A stretch of DNA of 53,053 nt from Streptomyces sp. SID8352 (GTDB taxonomy: Bacteria; Actinomycetota; Actinomycetes; Streptomycetales; Streptomycetaceae). The stretch lies in NCBI RefSeq assembly GCF_009862265.1, contig NZ_WWGX01000065.1, positions 1 to 53,053 of the forward strand. The letters run 5' to 3'. Below, piece after piece: positions 1-8,661 of this stretch. Below the pieces are notes generated by a model. The model was not told the origin of the DNA. It searched no databases and saw only the letters and a list, made by a program, of their open reading frames with translations. Numbering within the stretch: position 1 is the first letter of the stretch; each line of letters starts with the position of its first letter. The translations under genes were made by a program, and so were the position numbers.

Positions 1-96
1 CCGGTGGCCCGGTGGCCCGGTGGCCCGGTGGCCCGGTGGCCCGGTGGCCCGGTGGCCCGGTGGCCCGGTGGCCCGGTGGCCCGGTGGCCCGGTGGG
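1..96. repeat. 8-bp tandem repeat array (CCGGTGGC)n
   Basis: The window opens inside an array of the unit CCGGTGGC. Eleven perfect copies are followed by a twelfth that differs in its last base, after which the sequence becomes non-repetitive. The true left end lies outside the window. It sits downstream of the helicase gene, which ends at 187 on the minus strand. The array translates in every frame without a stop, which creates artefactual open frames. It is probably a polymerase-slippage tract of variable copy number. Confidence 0.95.
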
Positions 97-186
97 GTCG
101 GAAGGTCGGAGGGGTGACCTCGATGCGGGGAAACCGATGGTGGGGAGCGGGGGCGGGCTTGATTCCGGGAGGGCCGGTTCCGCCGT

Positions 187-2988
187 CTACATCGCCCCCC
201 TGTCGGTCTCCGCTTCCGTGTCCGCCCCGACCTCAGCCCCGATCCCCGCGTCGATCTCCGCCCCGATCCCCGTCTCGGGATCCCCAGGGTCCGTCTCCGC
301 GTCCCGTCCGGCGCCGGGCTCGACGTCCGTGCCCGGCGCCGGCTCCCCGTCCGCCTCCGTGGGCGCCGACGTTGCCGTCCGCGTACCGGGCCCCGGGGCC
401 GCGTCCGCCCCCGCGACCGTACGGGCTCGCCCGGCCGCGTCCGTGGCCGCGTCCCCGGCAGTCACCCCGGGAGCCCCAGGGGCCCCGTTCGTCGGCATGT
501 CCGGCGGCGCCGCGGTCGTCCGGGCCGCCCCGTTGACGGGCCCGGCGGCTCCGCGCAGCAGGACCGTGAGGAGGCGGACGGCTCCCCGTTTGTGCAGGGG
601 TTCGTTGCCGTTGCCGCACTTGGGGGACTGGACGCAGGACGGGCAGCCGGCGTCGCACTCGCAGGAGGCGATGGCCTCGCGGGTGGCGGTGAGCCAGTCG
701 CGGGCGGTGTGGAAGGCGCGCTCGGCGAAGCCCGCCCCGCCCGGGTGGCCGTCGTACACGAAGACCGTCGGCAGCAGGGTGTCCGGGTGCAGGGGCACGG
801 AGACGCCGCCGATGTCCCAGCGGTCGCAGGTCGCGAACAGGGGGAGCAGGCCGATCGACGCGTGCTCGGCGGCGTGCAGGGCGCCGCCGAGGATCTCCGG
901 GTTGATCCGGGCCGCGTCGAGTTGGTCCTCCGTGACCGTCCACCAGACGGCGCGGGTGCGCAGTGTCCGGGGAGGGAGGTCGAGCTTCGTCTCGCCCAGG
1001 ACTTCGCCGGTGATCAGGCGCCGGCGCAGGAAGGAGACCACTTGGTTGGTCACCTCGACGGAGCCGTAGCAGAGGCGGCCGTCGCCCCAGGGCACCTCGG
1101 TGTCGGTCTCCAGGACGGAGATGGCGGTGGTGTCGCGGGCCACGGTGGAGTACGGGGGCGCGGCGGCCTCGACCAGGGCGACGGAGTCCTCCAGGTCCAG
1201 GGAGCGGACGAGGTAGGTGCGTCCCTGGTGCAGATGCACGGCGCCCTCGTGGACGGTGGTGTGCGCGGCCCCGGCGTCCACGGTGCCCAGCAGTCGGCCC
1301 GTCGCGGCTTCGACGACCTGGACCGGGCGTCCGCCCTCCCCGCGGATGTCCGTCAGGTCGGCGGCGCGCTCCCGGCGCGTCCAGTGCCAGGCGCGGGTGC
1401 GGCGGCGCAGCAGCTTCGCCTCCTCCAACTGGGGCAGCAGCTTGCCGGCGGCGGGCCCGAACAGCGTCAGGTCCTCGTCGGTCAGGGGCAGTTCGGCCGC
1501 CGCCGCGCACAGGTGCGGGGCGAGCACGTAAGGGTTGTCGGGGTCGAGGACGGTCGACTCCACGGGCTGGTCGAACAGTGCCTCGGGGTGGTGGACGAGG
1601 AACGTGTCCAGGGGGTCGTCCCGGGCGACCAGCACCGCCAGGGCGCCCTGCCCGGACCTCCCCGCGCGCCCCGCCTGCTGCCACAGGGAGGCCCGTGTCC
1701 CCGGATAGCCCGCGATCACCACGGCGTCCAGGCCGGAGATGTCGACGCCGAGTTCCAGGGCGTTGGTGGCCGCGAGGCCGAGGAGTTCGCCGGAGTGCAG
1801 GGCGCGTTCGAGGGCGCGGCGCTCCTCGGGGAGGTAGCCGCCGCGGTAGGCGGCGACGCGCCGGGTCAGCGAGCGGTCGACCTCGGCGAGCCGCTCCTGG
1901 GCGATGACGGAGATCAGCTCGGCGCCGCGCCGGGAGCGGACGAAGGCGATCGACCGCATGCCCTGCACGGTCAGGTCGGTGAGCAGGTCGGCGGCCTCGG
2001 CGGTGGCGGTGCGGCGGACCGGCGCGCCCCGCTCGCCCGCCAGGTCGGTCAGCGGCGGCTCCCAGAGGGCGAACACCAGGTCGCCCCGGGGGGAGGCGTC
2101 GTCGGCGACCTCCACCACGGGCAGCCCGGTGAGCCGTCCGGCGGCCGTGGAGGGCTCGGCGGCGGTGGCGGAGGCGAGCAGGAACACCGGTGCCGCGCCG
2201 TAGCGGGCGCACAGCCGGCGCAGGCGGCGTATCACCTGGGCCACATGGGAGCCGAAGACGCCGCGATAGGTGTGGCACTCGTCGATGACGACGTACTTCA
2301 GCGACTTCAGGAAGGAGGACCAGCGGGGGTGGGAGGGGAGGATGCCCCGGTGGAGCATGTCCGGGTTGGTCAGGACATAGGAGGCGTACTGGCGGATCCA
2401 CTCGCGTTCCTCGAACGGAGTATCGCCGTCGTACACGGCCGGTCGAACGGATGTGCCCAGCGGTCGGGCGAGTTCCCGTACGGCGCGGCACTGGTCGGCG
2501 GCGAGCGCCTTCGTCGGGGCCAGGTAGAGCGCGGTCGCGCCCCGTCCGTTCGGCGCCTCGGAGCCCTGGAGGAGGGCCGAGAGGACCGGTACCAGATAGG
2601 CCAGGGACTTGCCCGAGGCGGTGCCGGTGGCGACGACCACGGACTCGCCGTCCAGGGCGTGTTCCGCGGCCCGTGCCTGGTGGGCCCAGGGGTGTTCGAT
2701 ACCCGCGGTGTGCAGGGCGGCGATCACTTCGGGGCGAATCCGTTCCGGCCAGACGGCATGACGACCCGCGCGCGGGGGCAGGTGCTCCGTATGAGTGATG
2801 CGCGCAGCCCGGCTCGGTCCCGCGGCCAGCCGGGCCAGGACGGTGTCCGGATCCGGCCGGGACACGGGCCCCGCCGGGGGGTGATCGGATCGGTGATTCT
2901 CGGCCATCGGCATCGAGTGTGTCACTGGCGTGACGGACAATGGGACCAAGGCGTCGTGCACGCCTGCCGGTAAGTGATTGAATGCCAT
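187..2988 (-). CDS. DEAD/DEAH-box helicase, MrfA/YprA type with C-terminal zinc-binding DUF1998-like domain
   Basis: This is a 933-aa superfamily 2 helicase. Visible motifs in order are Walker A (ATGTASGKS), a DEAH-type box (DECH), motif III (ASATA), motif V (ATNALELGVDISG) and motif VI (QQAGRAGRSG). Near the end of the conserved part are four cysteines (CECDAGCPSC and SPKCGNG), the signature of the DUF1998 domain found in MrfA, a Bacillus 3'-5' helicase for mitomycin damage. A role in DNA repair is therefore inferred. The last ~130 residues are a low-complexity tail rich in Ala, Gly, Asp, Glu, Thr and Pro with GAEI/GAEV-type repeats, unlike the rest of the protein. The start chosen (ATG at 2988) is the longest; an internal ATG about 25-27 codons in is an alternative, and neither has a clear Shine-Dalgarno. 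The gene diverges from bldG across only 82 bp, so their promoters must overlap. Confidence 0.9.
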   Translation of the reverse strand: MAFNHLPAGVHDALVPLSVTPVTHSMPMAENHRSDHPPAGPVSRPDPDTVLARLAAGPSRAARITHTEHLPPRAGRHAVWPERIRPEVIAALHTAGIEHPWAHQARAAEHALDGESVVVATGTASGKSLAYLVPVLSALLQGSEAPNGRGATALYLAPTKALAADQCRAVRELARPLGTSVRPAVYDGDTPFEEREWIRQYASYVLTNPDMLHRGILPSHPRWSSFLKSLKYVVIDECHTYRGVFGSHVAQVIRRLRRLCARYGAAPVFLLASATAAEPSTAAGRLTGLPVVEVADDASPRGDLVFALWEPPLTDLAGERGAPVRRTATAEAADLLTDLTVQGMRSIAFVRSRRGAELISVIAQERLAEVDRSLTRRVAAYRGGYLPEERRALERALHSGELLGLAATNALELGVDISGLDAVVIAGYPGTRASLWQQAGRAGRSGQGALAVLVARDDPLDTFLVHHPEALFDQPVESTVLDPDNPYVLAPHLCAAAAELPLTDEDLTLFGPAAGKLLPQLEEAKLLRRRTRAWHWTRRERAADLTDIRGEGGRPVQVVEAATGRLLGTVDAGAAHTTVHEGAVHLHQGRTYLVRSLDLEDSVALVEAAAPPYSTVARDTTAISVLETDTEVPWGDGRLCYGSVEVTNQVVSFLRRRLITGEVLGETKLDLPPRTLRTRAVWWTVTEDQLDAARINPEILGGALHAAEHASIGLLPLFATCDRWDIGGVSVPLHPDTLLPTVFVYDGHPGGAGFAERAFHTARDWLTATREAIASCECDAGCPSCVQSPKCGNGNEPLHKRGAVRLLTVLLRGAAGPVNGAARTTAAPPDMPTNGAPGAPGVTAGDAATDAAGRARTVAGADAAPGPGTRTATSAPTEADGEPAPGTDVEPGAGRDAETDPGDPETGIGAEIDAGIGAEVGADTEAETDRGAM

Positions 2989-3070
2989 CGCGGCTGGCGA
3001 ACCGTCCTGGGGGCTTCAAGCCGAGGTGTCCCGAGGGACGACCGCTCGATAGCAAGGTGCTGGAGGATCC

Positions 3071-3412
3071 GTGGACCTGTCCCTGTCGACCCGTACCGTC
3101 GGCGATCGTACGGTCGTCGAGGTCGGTGGCGAAATTGACGTATACACCGCGCCCAAGCTGCGTGAGCAGCTGGTCGAGCTGGTGAACGACGGGAGTTTTC
3201 ACCTCGTCGTCGACATGGAGGGCGTGGACTTCCTCGACTCCACCGGGCTCGGCGTGCTGGTCGGCGGACTGAAGCGGGTGCGTGCCCACGAGGGCTCGCT
3301 GCGCCTGGTCTGCAACCAGGAGCGCATTCTCAAGATCTTCCGTATCACCGGCCTCACCAAGGTGTTCCCGATCCACACCTCGGTCGAGGAAGCGGTGGCG
3401 GCCACCGACTGA
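3071..3412 (+). CDS. bldG: Anti-anti-sigma factor BldG (STAS domain)
   Basis: This 113-aa single STAS-domain protein is, as far as I can recall, essentially identical to S. coelicolor BldG, the anti-sigma factor antagonist required for aerial mycelium formation and antibiotic production. The phosphorylatable serine is Ser57 in LDSTGLGV. In its unphosphorylated form BldG binds RsbW-type anti-sigma factors and frees sigma factors such as SigH. The GTG start is preceded by GGAGG (3062-3066). The next gene, 106 bp downstream, is a likely anti-sigma partner. No sigma factor gene lies nearby, matching the known separation of BldG from its target sigma factors. Confidence 0.97.
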
Positions 3413-3518
3413 CGACCGGCCCCCGGGCCGTGTGCCCGGGGCCGAGCGAGCAAGGAGGGGCCGGGCTGTCGGCGGCCCGGCCCTTCGACATCGCACGCCC
3501 TAGTTCCGAGGGGGATGC

Positions 3519-3950
3519 ATGGCCACCGTCGAACTCCGCTTCAGCGCGCTGCCCGAGCACGTCCGTACCGCCCGCCTGGTGGCGGCAGCGGTGGCACGCA
3601 GGGCCGGGGTGGACGAGGCCGTCCTCGACGAGGTCAGGCTCGCCGTCGGCGAGGCGTGCAGCCGGGCGGTGGGTCTTCACCGGAACGGCGGAATCACCGC
3701 GCCCGTCAAGGTGGTGCTGATCGAGGACGAGAAGCAGTTCTCCATCGAGGTCGGCGACGAGGCCCCCCACGCGAGCACCGCGGCCGGGGCGCCGGGCGCC
3801 GCCGAAGGGGACGCGGAGACCGAGGAGGACGAGATGGGCCTCGCGGTCATCAGCGGCCTCGTCGACGACGTCAAGGTCACCGCCGACGAGGACGGCGGGC
3901 TGATCCGCATGACCTGGCCGACCGCGCCCCCGCCGCTGCCGACGGTCTGA
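3519..3950 (+). CDS. Anti-sigma factor, RsbW-like HATPase (BldG partner)
   Basis: This is a 143-aa GHKL/HATPase_c protein of the RsbW/SpoIIAB family. It has a recognisable N box (EVRLAVGEACSRAV), a region of acidic low complexity in the middle, and a GLAVISGLVDDV segment that corresponds to the G2 part of the ATP lid. Such proteins are serine kinases that phosphorylate their STAS antagonist and sequester sigma factors. Its position directly after bldG corresponds to the SCO3548 gene of S. coelicolor, described as a BldG-interacting anti-sigma factor. ATG at 3519 has a purine-rich GAGGGGG just upstream; an out-of-frame ATG at 3515 is not used. It is probably co-transcribed with bldG. Confidence 0.9.
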   Translation: MATVELRFSALPEHVRTARLVAAAVARRAGVDEAVLDEVRLAVGEACSRAVGLHRNGGITAPVKVVLIEDEKQFSIEVGDEAPHASTAAGAPGAAEGDAETEEDEMGLAVISGLVDDVKVTADEDGGLIRMTWPTAPPPLPTV

Positions 3951-4968
3951 CGGCACGCGCGAAGGCCCGGCGGGGCCTGACGAGGCCCTGACGGGGTCCG
4001 GGGCCGCCTGCGGGTGCCTGGCCTCCCCGGGCGCTCCCGGACGCGGAGCCCGCCGCGCGCGGAGGGTCCTCCCGGCCGGGCACACTGTCTCCCGCAGCGG
4101 GACACTCCCGGATGCGTCCGGCTTCCTCAAGCGTTGCGGGCCGAGCCCGCGAGCAACGTTCCCGGACCTCCGGACGTACCTGTCTCCCCCCCCGCAGGGG
4201 CCACGGGATACGGGGTCCACTCGTTCCCGCACCCACCGGGCCCGCGGTCGGCGGCAGTGCGCGCAGTTCCCGCCGCGCCTCCTGCGGCCCTCCGGCCCAC
4301 GCGCCCGAGCCCTACGTGCCCGAGTCCCACGCGCCCGAGGCCGGGGCGGCGCACCCCGTGCGTCACCCCGTCGGCGTGCCGTGGCGCACCGGGATTCGCC
4401 ACGGGCCACCTGTCGCTCTCGTGCGTCCGAGCGCCCCCGCCTTGTGTGGCCCTGAGCCCGGTGGCAGGGAGGCGGTGGCAGGGAGCCTGGGAGGGGACGG
4501 CCCAGGACATAGCGGCTCCCTCGGGCGGGGACCCCGGGCAGGCGGACCTCCGGGTCGGGCACGCTCGGCCTTGGCCGGCCCCGGGCCGAGGAGGCTCCTC
4601 GGGCAGGGCGGCCCCCGAATCAGGCCCCCGGATCAAGGCGACCCCGGATCAAGGCGACCCCGGATCAAGGCGGCCCCGGGCCCAGACGACCAGCACCGCC
4701 CCCACCCGGCACCCGCCGTTCGCGTGAACGGCCCGCCCGGTCGCCCGGAACCGGTGGTGGCGGGACCTTAGCCTGCCCGTGGAATCCCGGGCCAGTGGGC
4801 CGGTCCCCGGTCCGCCGCCCGCCGTGGCGGTCCGCCGGGGCCGCCCGTCGCGGCCGTCCCGTCGTGGCCGCGTGCCACGCTCGCCCGTCGTGGCCGCCCG
4901 CCGCGTCCCGGTTCCGGTGCCCGGGGCCCGTCCGCGGTCCCGGGCCAGGCCCGGCGCCCGGAGGACGA
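3951..4968. other. 1-kb intergenic region with short tandem repeats
   Basis: No convincing gene is present. Frames open across it are Pro/Arg/Gly-rich by composition only. GC-rich inverted repeats just after 3951 could terminate the bldG operon. A CGCCCGAG-type 15-bp imperfect repeat lies near 4305-4345. Three consecutive 16-bp units (GGATCAAGGCGACCCC, the last with one change) occupy 4630-4677. A TAGCCT at 4769-4774 could be the -10 element of the pyrophosphatase promoter, but no matching -35 is evident. Confidence 0.6.
4630..4677. repeat. Three tandem 16-bp units
   Basis: The unit GGATCAAGGCGACCCC occurs at 4630-4645 and 4646-4661, with a one-base variant at 4662-4677. It lies in non-coding DNA about 290 bp upstream of the pyrophosphatase start. 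Confidence 0.9.
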
Positions 4969-7479
4969 ATGGCGGAGCTTTCCCCACCGCGCCCGCTGGG
5001 CGACCCCGCGGCCCTCGCGGCGGCGGTGCTGACCGGCGGCAACCGCGTCCTCGTCGTCGCGGTGGCGGTCGTCGCGCTGGCCGCACTGGTCGTCGCGGGG
5101 ATCCTGCTGCGCGAGGTGCTCGCCGCGGACGAGGGGACCGCGCGCATGAGAGAGATCGCGGCGGCGGTCCAGGAGGGCGCCGAGGCCTTTCTGACCCGGC
5201 AGTCGCGCACCATCGGCGTCTTCGCCGTCGCCGTGTTCCTCCTGCTCCTGGCGCTGCCCGCGGACGGCTGGGGGCAGCGGGCCGGACGGTCGGTCTTCTT
5301 CCTGGTCGGAGCGGCGTTCTCGGCGGCCACCGGATACACCGGCATGTGGCTCGCCGTCCGCAGCAACGTCCGGGTCGCGGCGGCGGCGCGGGAGGCGGCC
5401 CGGACGACGGGCGCCCCGGAAGCCGCAGACGGGCCGGCCGCAGACGGGCCGACCGCACCCGGGCCGGGCACAGGCGGGCCGGGCGCCCCCGGAGCGGGCA
5501 CACCGGCACCGGGGGCGCCCGGGACGGAGGCGGCCGGCCCCGCCCCCGTCGCGCACCGGGCGATGAGGATCGCCTTCCGCACCGGTGGCGTCGTCGGCAT
5601 GTTCACCGTGGGGCTCGGCCTGCTCGGCGCCTCATGCGTGGTGCTGGTGTACGCGGCCGACGCGCCGAAGGTGCTGGAGGGCTTCGGCCTGGGCGCCGCG
5701 CTGATCGCGATGTTCATGCGGGTCGGCGGCGGCATCTTCACCAAGGCCGCCGACGTCGGGGCTGATCTGGTCGGGAAGATCGAGCAGGGCATCCCGGAGG
5801 ACGACCCGCGCAACGCCGCGACCATCGCGGACAACGTGGGCGACAACGTCGGGGACTGCGCGGGCATGGCGGCCGACCTCTTCGAGTCGTACGCCGTGAC
5901 CCTGGTCGCCGCCCTGATCCTCGGCAAGGCGGCCTTCGGGGACGCCGGCCTGGCGTTCCCGCTGCTGGTCCCGGCGATCGGCGTGCTCACGGCCATGGCG
6001 GGGATCCTCACGGTGGCGCCCCGGCGCTCCGACCGCGGCGGCATGAGCGCGATCGACCGGGGGTTCCTCGTCTCCGCCGGGGCCTCGCTGGTGCTGGTGG
6101 GCATCGCCGTGTCCGTCTACCTCCCGGACTCGTACGCCGCCCTCACCGGCGTCACCGAGGCGGACGTGCTGACCAGGAGCGGCGATCCACGGGTGCTCGC
6201 CTTCGTGGCGGTGGCCATCGGCATCGTGCTCGCCGCCCTGATCCAGCGGCTCACCGGCTACTTCACCGAGACCGCCCGGCGGCCCGTGCGGGACGTCGGC
6301 AGGGCCTCCCTCACCGGCCCCGCCACGGTCGTCCTGGCCGGGGTCTCGCTCGGGCTGGAGTCCGCGGTGTACACCGCCCTGCTGATCGGGCTCGGTGTCT
6401 ACGGGGCGTTCCTGCTCGGCGGGGCGTCGATCACGCTGGCGCTGTTCGCGGTGGCGCTGGCCGGCACCGGGCTGCTCACCACGGTGGGGGTGATCGTCGC
6501 GATGGACACCTTCGGCCCGGTCTGCGACAACGCCCAGGGCATCGCCGAGATGTCCGGCGACGTGCGGGGCGCGGGCGCCCGGGTGCTCACCGGGCTGGAC
6601 GCGGTCGGCAACACCACCAAGGCGATCACCAAGGGCATCGCGATCGCCACCGCCGTGCTCGCCGCCTCCGCGCTGTTCGGCTCGTACCGCGACGCCCTCA
6701 CCACCGGCGCGCGCGAGGTGGGCGAACGGCTCGGCGGCGAGGGGGCGCCACTGACGCTGACGATGGACGTCTCGCAGCCCAACAACCTCGTCGGGCTGAT
6801 CGCGGGCGCGGCGGTGGTGTTCCTCTTCGCGGGGCTGGCGATCAACGCGGTGTCCCGGTCGGCCGGGGCCGTGGTCATGGAAGTACGGCGGCAGTTCCGG
6901 GAGCGGCCCGGGATCATGGACCGCTCGGAACGGCCGGAGTACGGGCGGGTCGTCGACATCTGCACCCGCGACGCCCTGCGCGAGCTGGCCACCCCCGGGC
7001 TGCTCGCCGTGCTGGCGCCGGTCTTCGTCGGGTTCACGCTCGGGGTGGGTCCCCTCGGGGCGTTCCTGGCGGGCGCCATCGGCGCGGGCACGCTGATGGC
7101 GGTCTTCCTCGCCAACTCCGGCGGCGCCTGGGACAACGCCAAGAAGCTCGTGGAGGACGGCCGCCACGGCGGCAGGGGGAGCGCGGCGCACGCGGCCACC
7201 GTCATCGGCGACACCGTGGGCGATCCCTTCAAGGACACCGCGGGCCCGTCCCTCAACCCCCTGCTGAAGGTGATGAACCTCGTGGCGCTGCTCATCGCGC
7301 CGACGGTCGTCAAGTTCTCCTACGGCGCCGACCGGAGCACGGGGGTGCGGGTGTCGGTCGCGGTCGTCGCCCTGCTCGTGATCGCGGGCGCGGTGTACGT
7401 GTCGAAGCGGCGCGGTGCCGTGCTGGACGGCGGGGACGGCCCGGGGGTCAAGTCGGCCGGAGGGGGGCCTGGTTCGTAG
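4969..7479 (+). CDS. hppA: Membrane-bound proton-translocating pyrophosphatase
   Basis: This 836-aa polytopic membrane protein (family norm ~16 TM helices) couples hydrolysis of cytosolic pyrophosphate to ion export. Signature segments are all present: DVGADLVGKIEQG with DNVGDNVGDCAGMAADLFESY (about residues 262-310), DTFGPVCDNAQGIAEMSG, NSGGAWDNAKK and GDTVGDPFKDTAGPS. The GNTTKAIT segment has Lys551 and Thr554, the residues that mark the K+-independent H+-pumping subfamily (K+-dependent enzymes have Ala and Gly/Thr there). A Pro/Ala/Gly-rich insertion of about 50 residues (145-193) lies between early TM helices and looks lineage-specific. The start ATG at 4969 follows GGAGG (4960-4964); the reading frame is open further upstream, but without an RBS. 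A second, soluble pyrophosphatase is encoded at 40857-41363. Confidence 0.96.
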   Translation: MAELSPPRPLGDPAALAAAVLTGGNRVLVVAVAVVALAALVVAGILLREVLAADEGTARMREIAAAVQEGAEAFLTRQSRTIGVFAVAVFLLLLALPADGWGQRAGRSVFFLVGAAFSAATGYTGMWLAVRSNVRVAAAAREAARTTGAPEAADGPAADGPTAPGPGTGGPGAPGAGTPAPGAPGTEAAGPAPVAHRAMRIAFRTGGVVGMFTVGLGLLGASCVVLVYAADAPKVLEGFGLGAALIAMFMRVGGGIFTKAADVGADLVGKIEQGIPEDDPRNAATIADNVGDNVGDCAGMAADLFESYAVTLVAALILGKAAFGDAGLAFPLLVPAIGVLTAMAGILTVAPRRSDRGGMSAIDRGFLVSAGASLVLVGIAVSVYLPDSYAALTGVTEADVLTRSGDPRVLAFVAVAIGIVLAALIQRLTGYFTETARRPVRDVGRASLTGPATVVLAGVSLGLESAVYTALLIGLGVYGAFLLGGASITLALFAVALAGTGLLTTVGVIVAMDTFGPVCDNAQGIAEMSGDVRGAGARVLTGLDAVGNTTKAITKGIAIATAVLAASALFGSYRDALTTGAREVGERLGGEGAPLTLTMDVSQPNNLVGLIAGAAVVFLFAGLAINAVSRSAGAVVMEVRRQFRERPGIMDRSERPEYGRVVDICTRDALRELATPGLLAVLAPVFVGFTLGVGPLGAFLAGAIGAGTLMAVFLANSGGAWDNAKKLVEDGRHGGRGSAAHAATVIGDTVGDPFKDTAGPSLNPLLKVMNLVALLIAPTVVKFSYGADRSTGVRVSVAVVALLVIAGAVYVSKRRGAVLDGGDGPGVKSAGGGPGS

Positions 7480-7715
7480 CGTGGCGGACCGGGGTAGCGG
7501 CGGACGCGGGGTCAAGGGGCTTGTGGTGCACACCCGTTGACGGGGTGTCCGGCCGTCGGAACGGCAGGGGCCGGGCCGGGGAGCGGGTCACCGTGAGCCT
7601 TCTCTCGCTTGGTGCAAATGGCTTCAATAACGGTCGTAGCGGATGCACGTCCCTCGGGTGTCCCCCGTCCGGCGTGTATGTTCCGGGGCCGAGGGCCATG
7701 GAAGGGACCAATCCG

Positions 7716-8291
7716 GTGAACAAGAAGCTCGCGGCCGCGCTGTCCGGCGGTGCGGTACTGGTACTGGCGCTGACGGGGTGCGGCGGCGACGACGGCAACG
7801 AGAAGCTGGACTCCTGGGCCGAGCAGGTCTGCGACGCGGTGCAGCCGCAGGCGAAGAAGATCGAGGGCGCCAACGCCGCGATCCAGAAGGAGACCTCGGA
7901 CAACAGCACGCCGGCGGAGGTCCAGAAGACCGACGCGAAGGCCTTCCAGGACATGTCCGACGCCTACGGGGCGATGGCCGACGCGGTCCGGAAGGCCGGC
8001 CCGCCGAACGTCGACGACGGCGAGAAGAAGCAGCAGGACGCCGTCAAGGAACTCAACGGGCTCTCGGCGTCGTACGCGTCCCTGCGCAAGCAGGTGGAGG
8101 CCCTCGACACCAAGGACCAGGGCAAGTTCGCCGACGGGCTCAAGGACGTGGCCACCGAGCTGAACAAGCTCAGCAGGTCCAGCAGCGACGCGCTGAAGAA
8201 CCTGGAGGAGGGCGACGTCGGCAGGGCCATGGCCAAGCAGCCGAGTTGCCAGTCCGCCTCGCCGTCGGCCGCCGGGACGGCCGCGGGCTGA
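7716..8291 (+). CDS. Small secreted lipoprotein, helical, unknown function
   Basis: This 191-aa protein has a type II signal peptide: a KK n-region, a hydrophobic stretch and the lipobox LTGC, predicting a diacylglycerol-anchored surface protein. The mature part is charged and helical, with a possible coiled coil (residues ~40-165) and a Ser/Ala/Gly-rich end. It resembles hypothetical small lipoproteins of Streptomyces; I cannot assign a function. The GTG at 7716 has GAAGGGA (7701-7707) at good spacing and places the signal peptide at the N-terminus. An upstream ATG at 7698 is in frame but has no RBS. It follows the pyrophosphatase by about 240 bp and probably has its own promoter. Confidence 0.8.
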   Translation: MNKKLAAALSGGAVLVLALTGCGGDDGNEKLDSWAEQVCDAVQPQAKKIEGANAAIQKETSDNSTPAEVQKTDAKAFQDMSDAYGAMADAVRKAGPPNVDDGEKKQQDAVKELNGLSASYASLRKQVEALDTKDQGKFADGLKDVATELNKLSRSSSDALKNLEEGDVGRAMAKQPSCQSASPSAAGTAAG

Positions 8292-8661
8292 TCCGCGCCC
8301 GGCCTGCGCGCCGCCGGGCGGGCGCGCACCACCGCCGGGCGCCGCGCACCACCGCCCGCCGCCATGGACCGGCGCGCGCCGTCGCGCGCCGTCGCGCGCC
8401 GGACCGGGCGGCGCGGCACGCCGGGCGCAGCTCCGGGAGCGGCACCTCGGACGACATCCCGGGCGAATTCCCCAGGGACGCGCCCTCGGTGCCGTCCAGG
8501 TACCGCCCCCGTCGGTGCCCGCCCCCGACGGCCCGGCGGCACCCGGCCCCGCCGTGGCTCCGGCACCGTCCCGCCCGCGTCCCGCCCGGCCCCACCACCC
8601 GCCGCCCGGGCCGGTGCCGGATCCGCCGGGCGCGGGCCCCCGCGCGGGTGACAATGGGGGC
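8292..8661. other. GC-rich intergenic region with short direct repeats
   Basis: No gene is supported. Three copies of a 10-bp GCGCGCCGTC-type unit lie at about 8376-8402, and pairs of GCGCACCACCGCC-like repeats lie around 8320-8355. The frames open across the region are compositional shadows. Confidence 0.55.

Noticed and set aside
12..1069. Open frames of 174 and 349 residues reading through the 8-bp repeat into the helicase gene
   Set aside because: The repeat has no stop codon in any frame and the rest is antisense to the helicase, whose conserved motifs fix the true frame.
592..2973. 793-residue plus-strand frame across the helicase
   Set aside because: It is the antisense shadow of a high-GC gene; Gly/Val/Asp composition and no domain.
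233..3496. 1087-residue frame on the minus strand overlapping helicase and bldG
   Set aside because: Arg/Pro/Gly-rich translation with no motif; it overlaps two confidently identified genes in other frames.
3354..4562. 402-residue minus-strand frame antisense to bldG and its partner
   Set aside because: Composition only, overlaps two known genes.
4014..4771. Pro/Arg-rich frames in the gap before hppA
   Set aside because: No RBS, no motif, and several overlapping frames with the same character; best explained by GC-rich spacer DNA.
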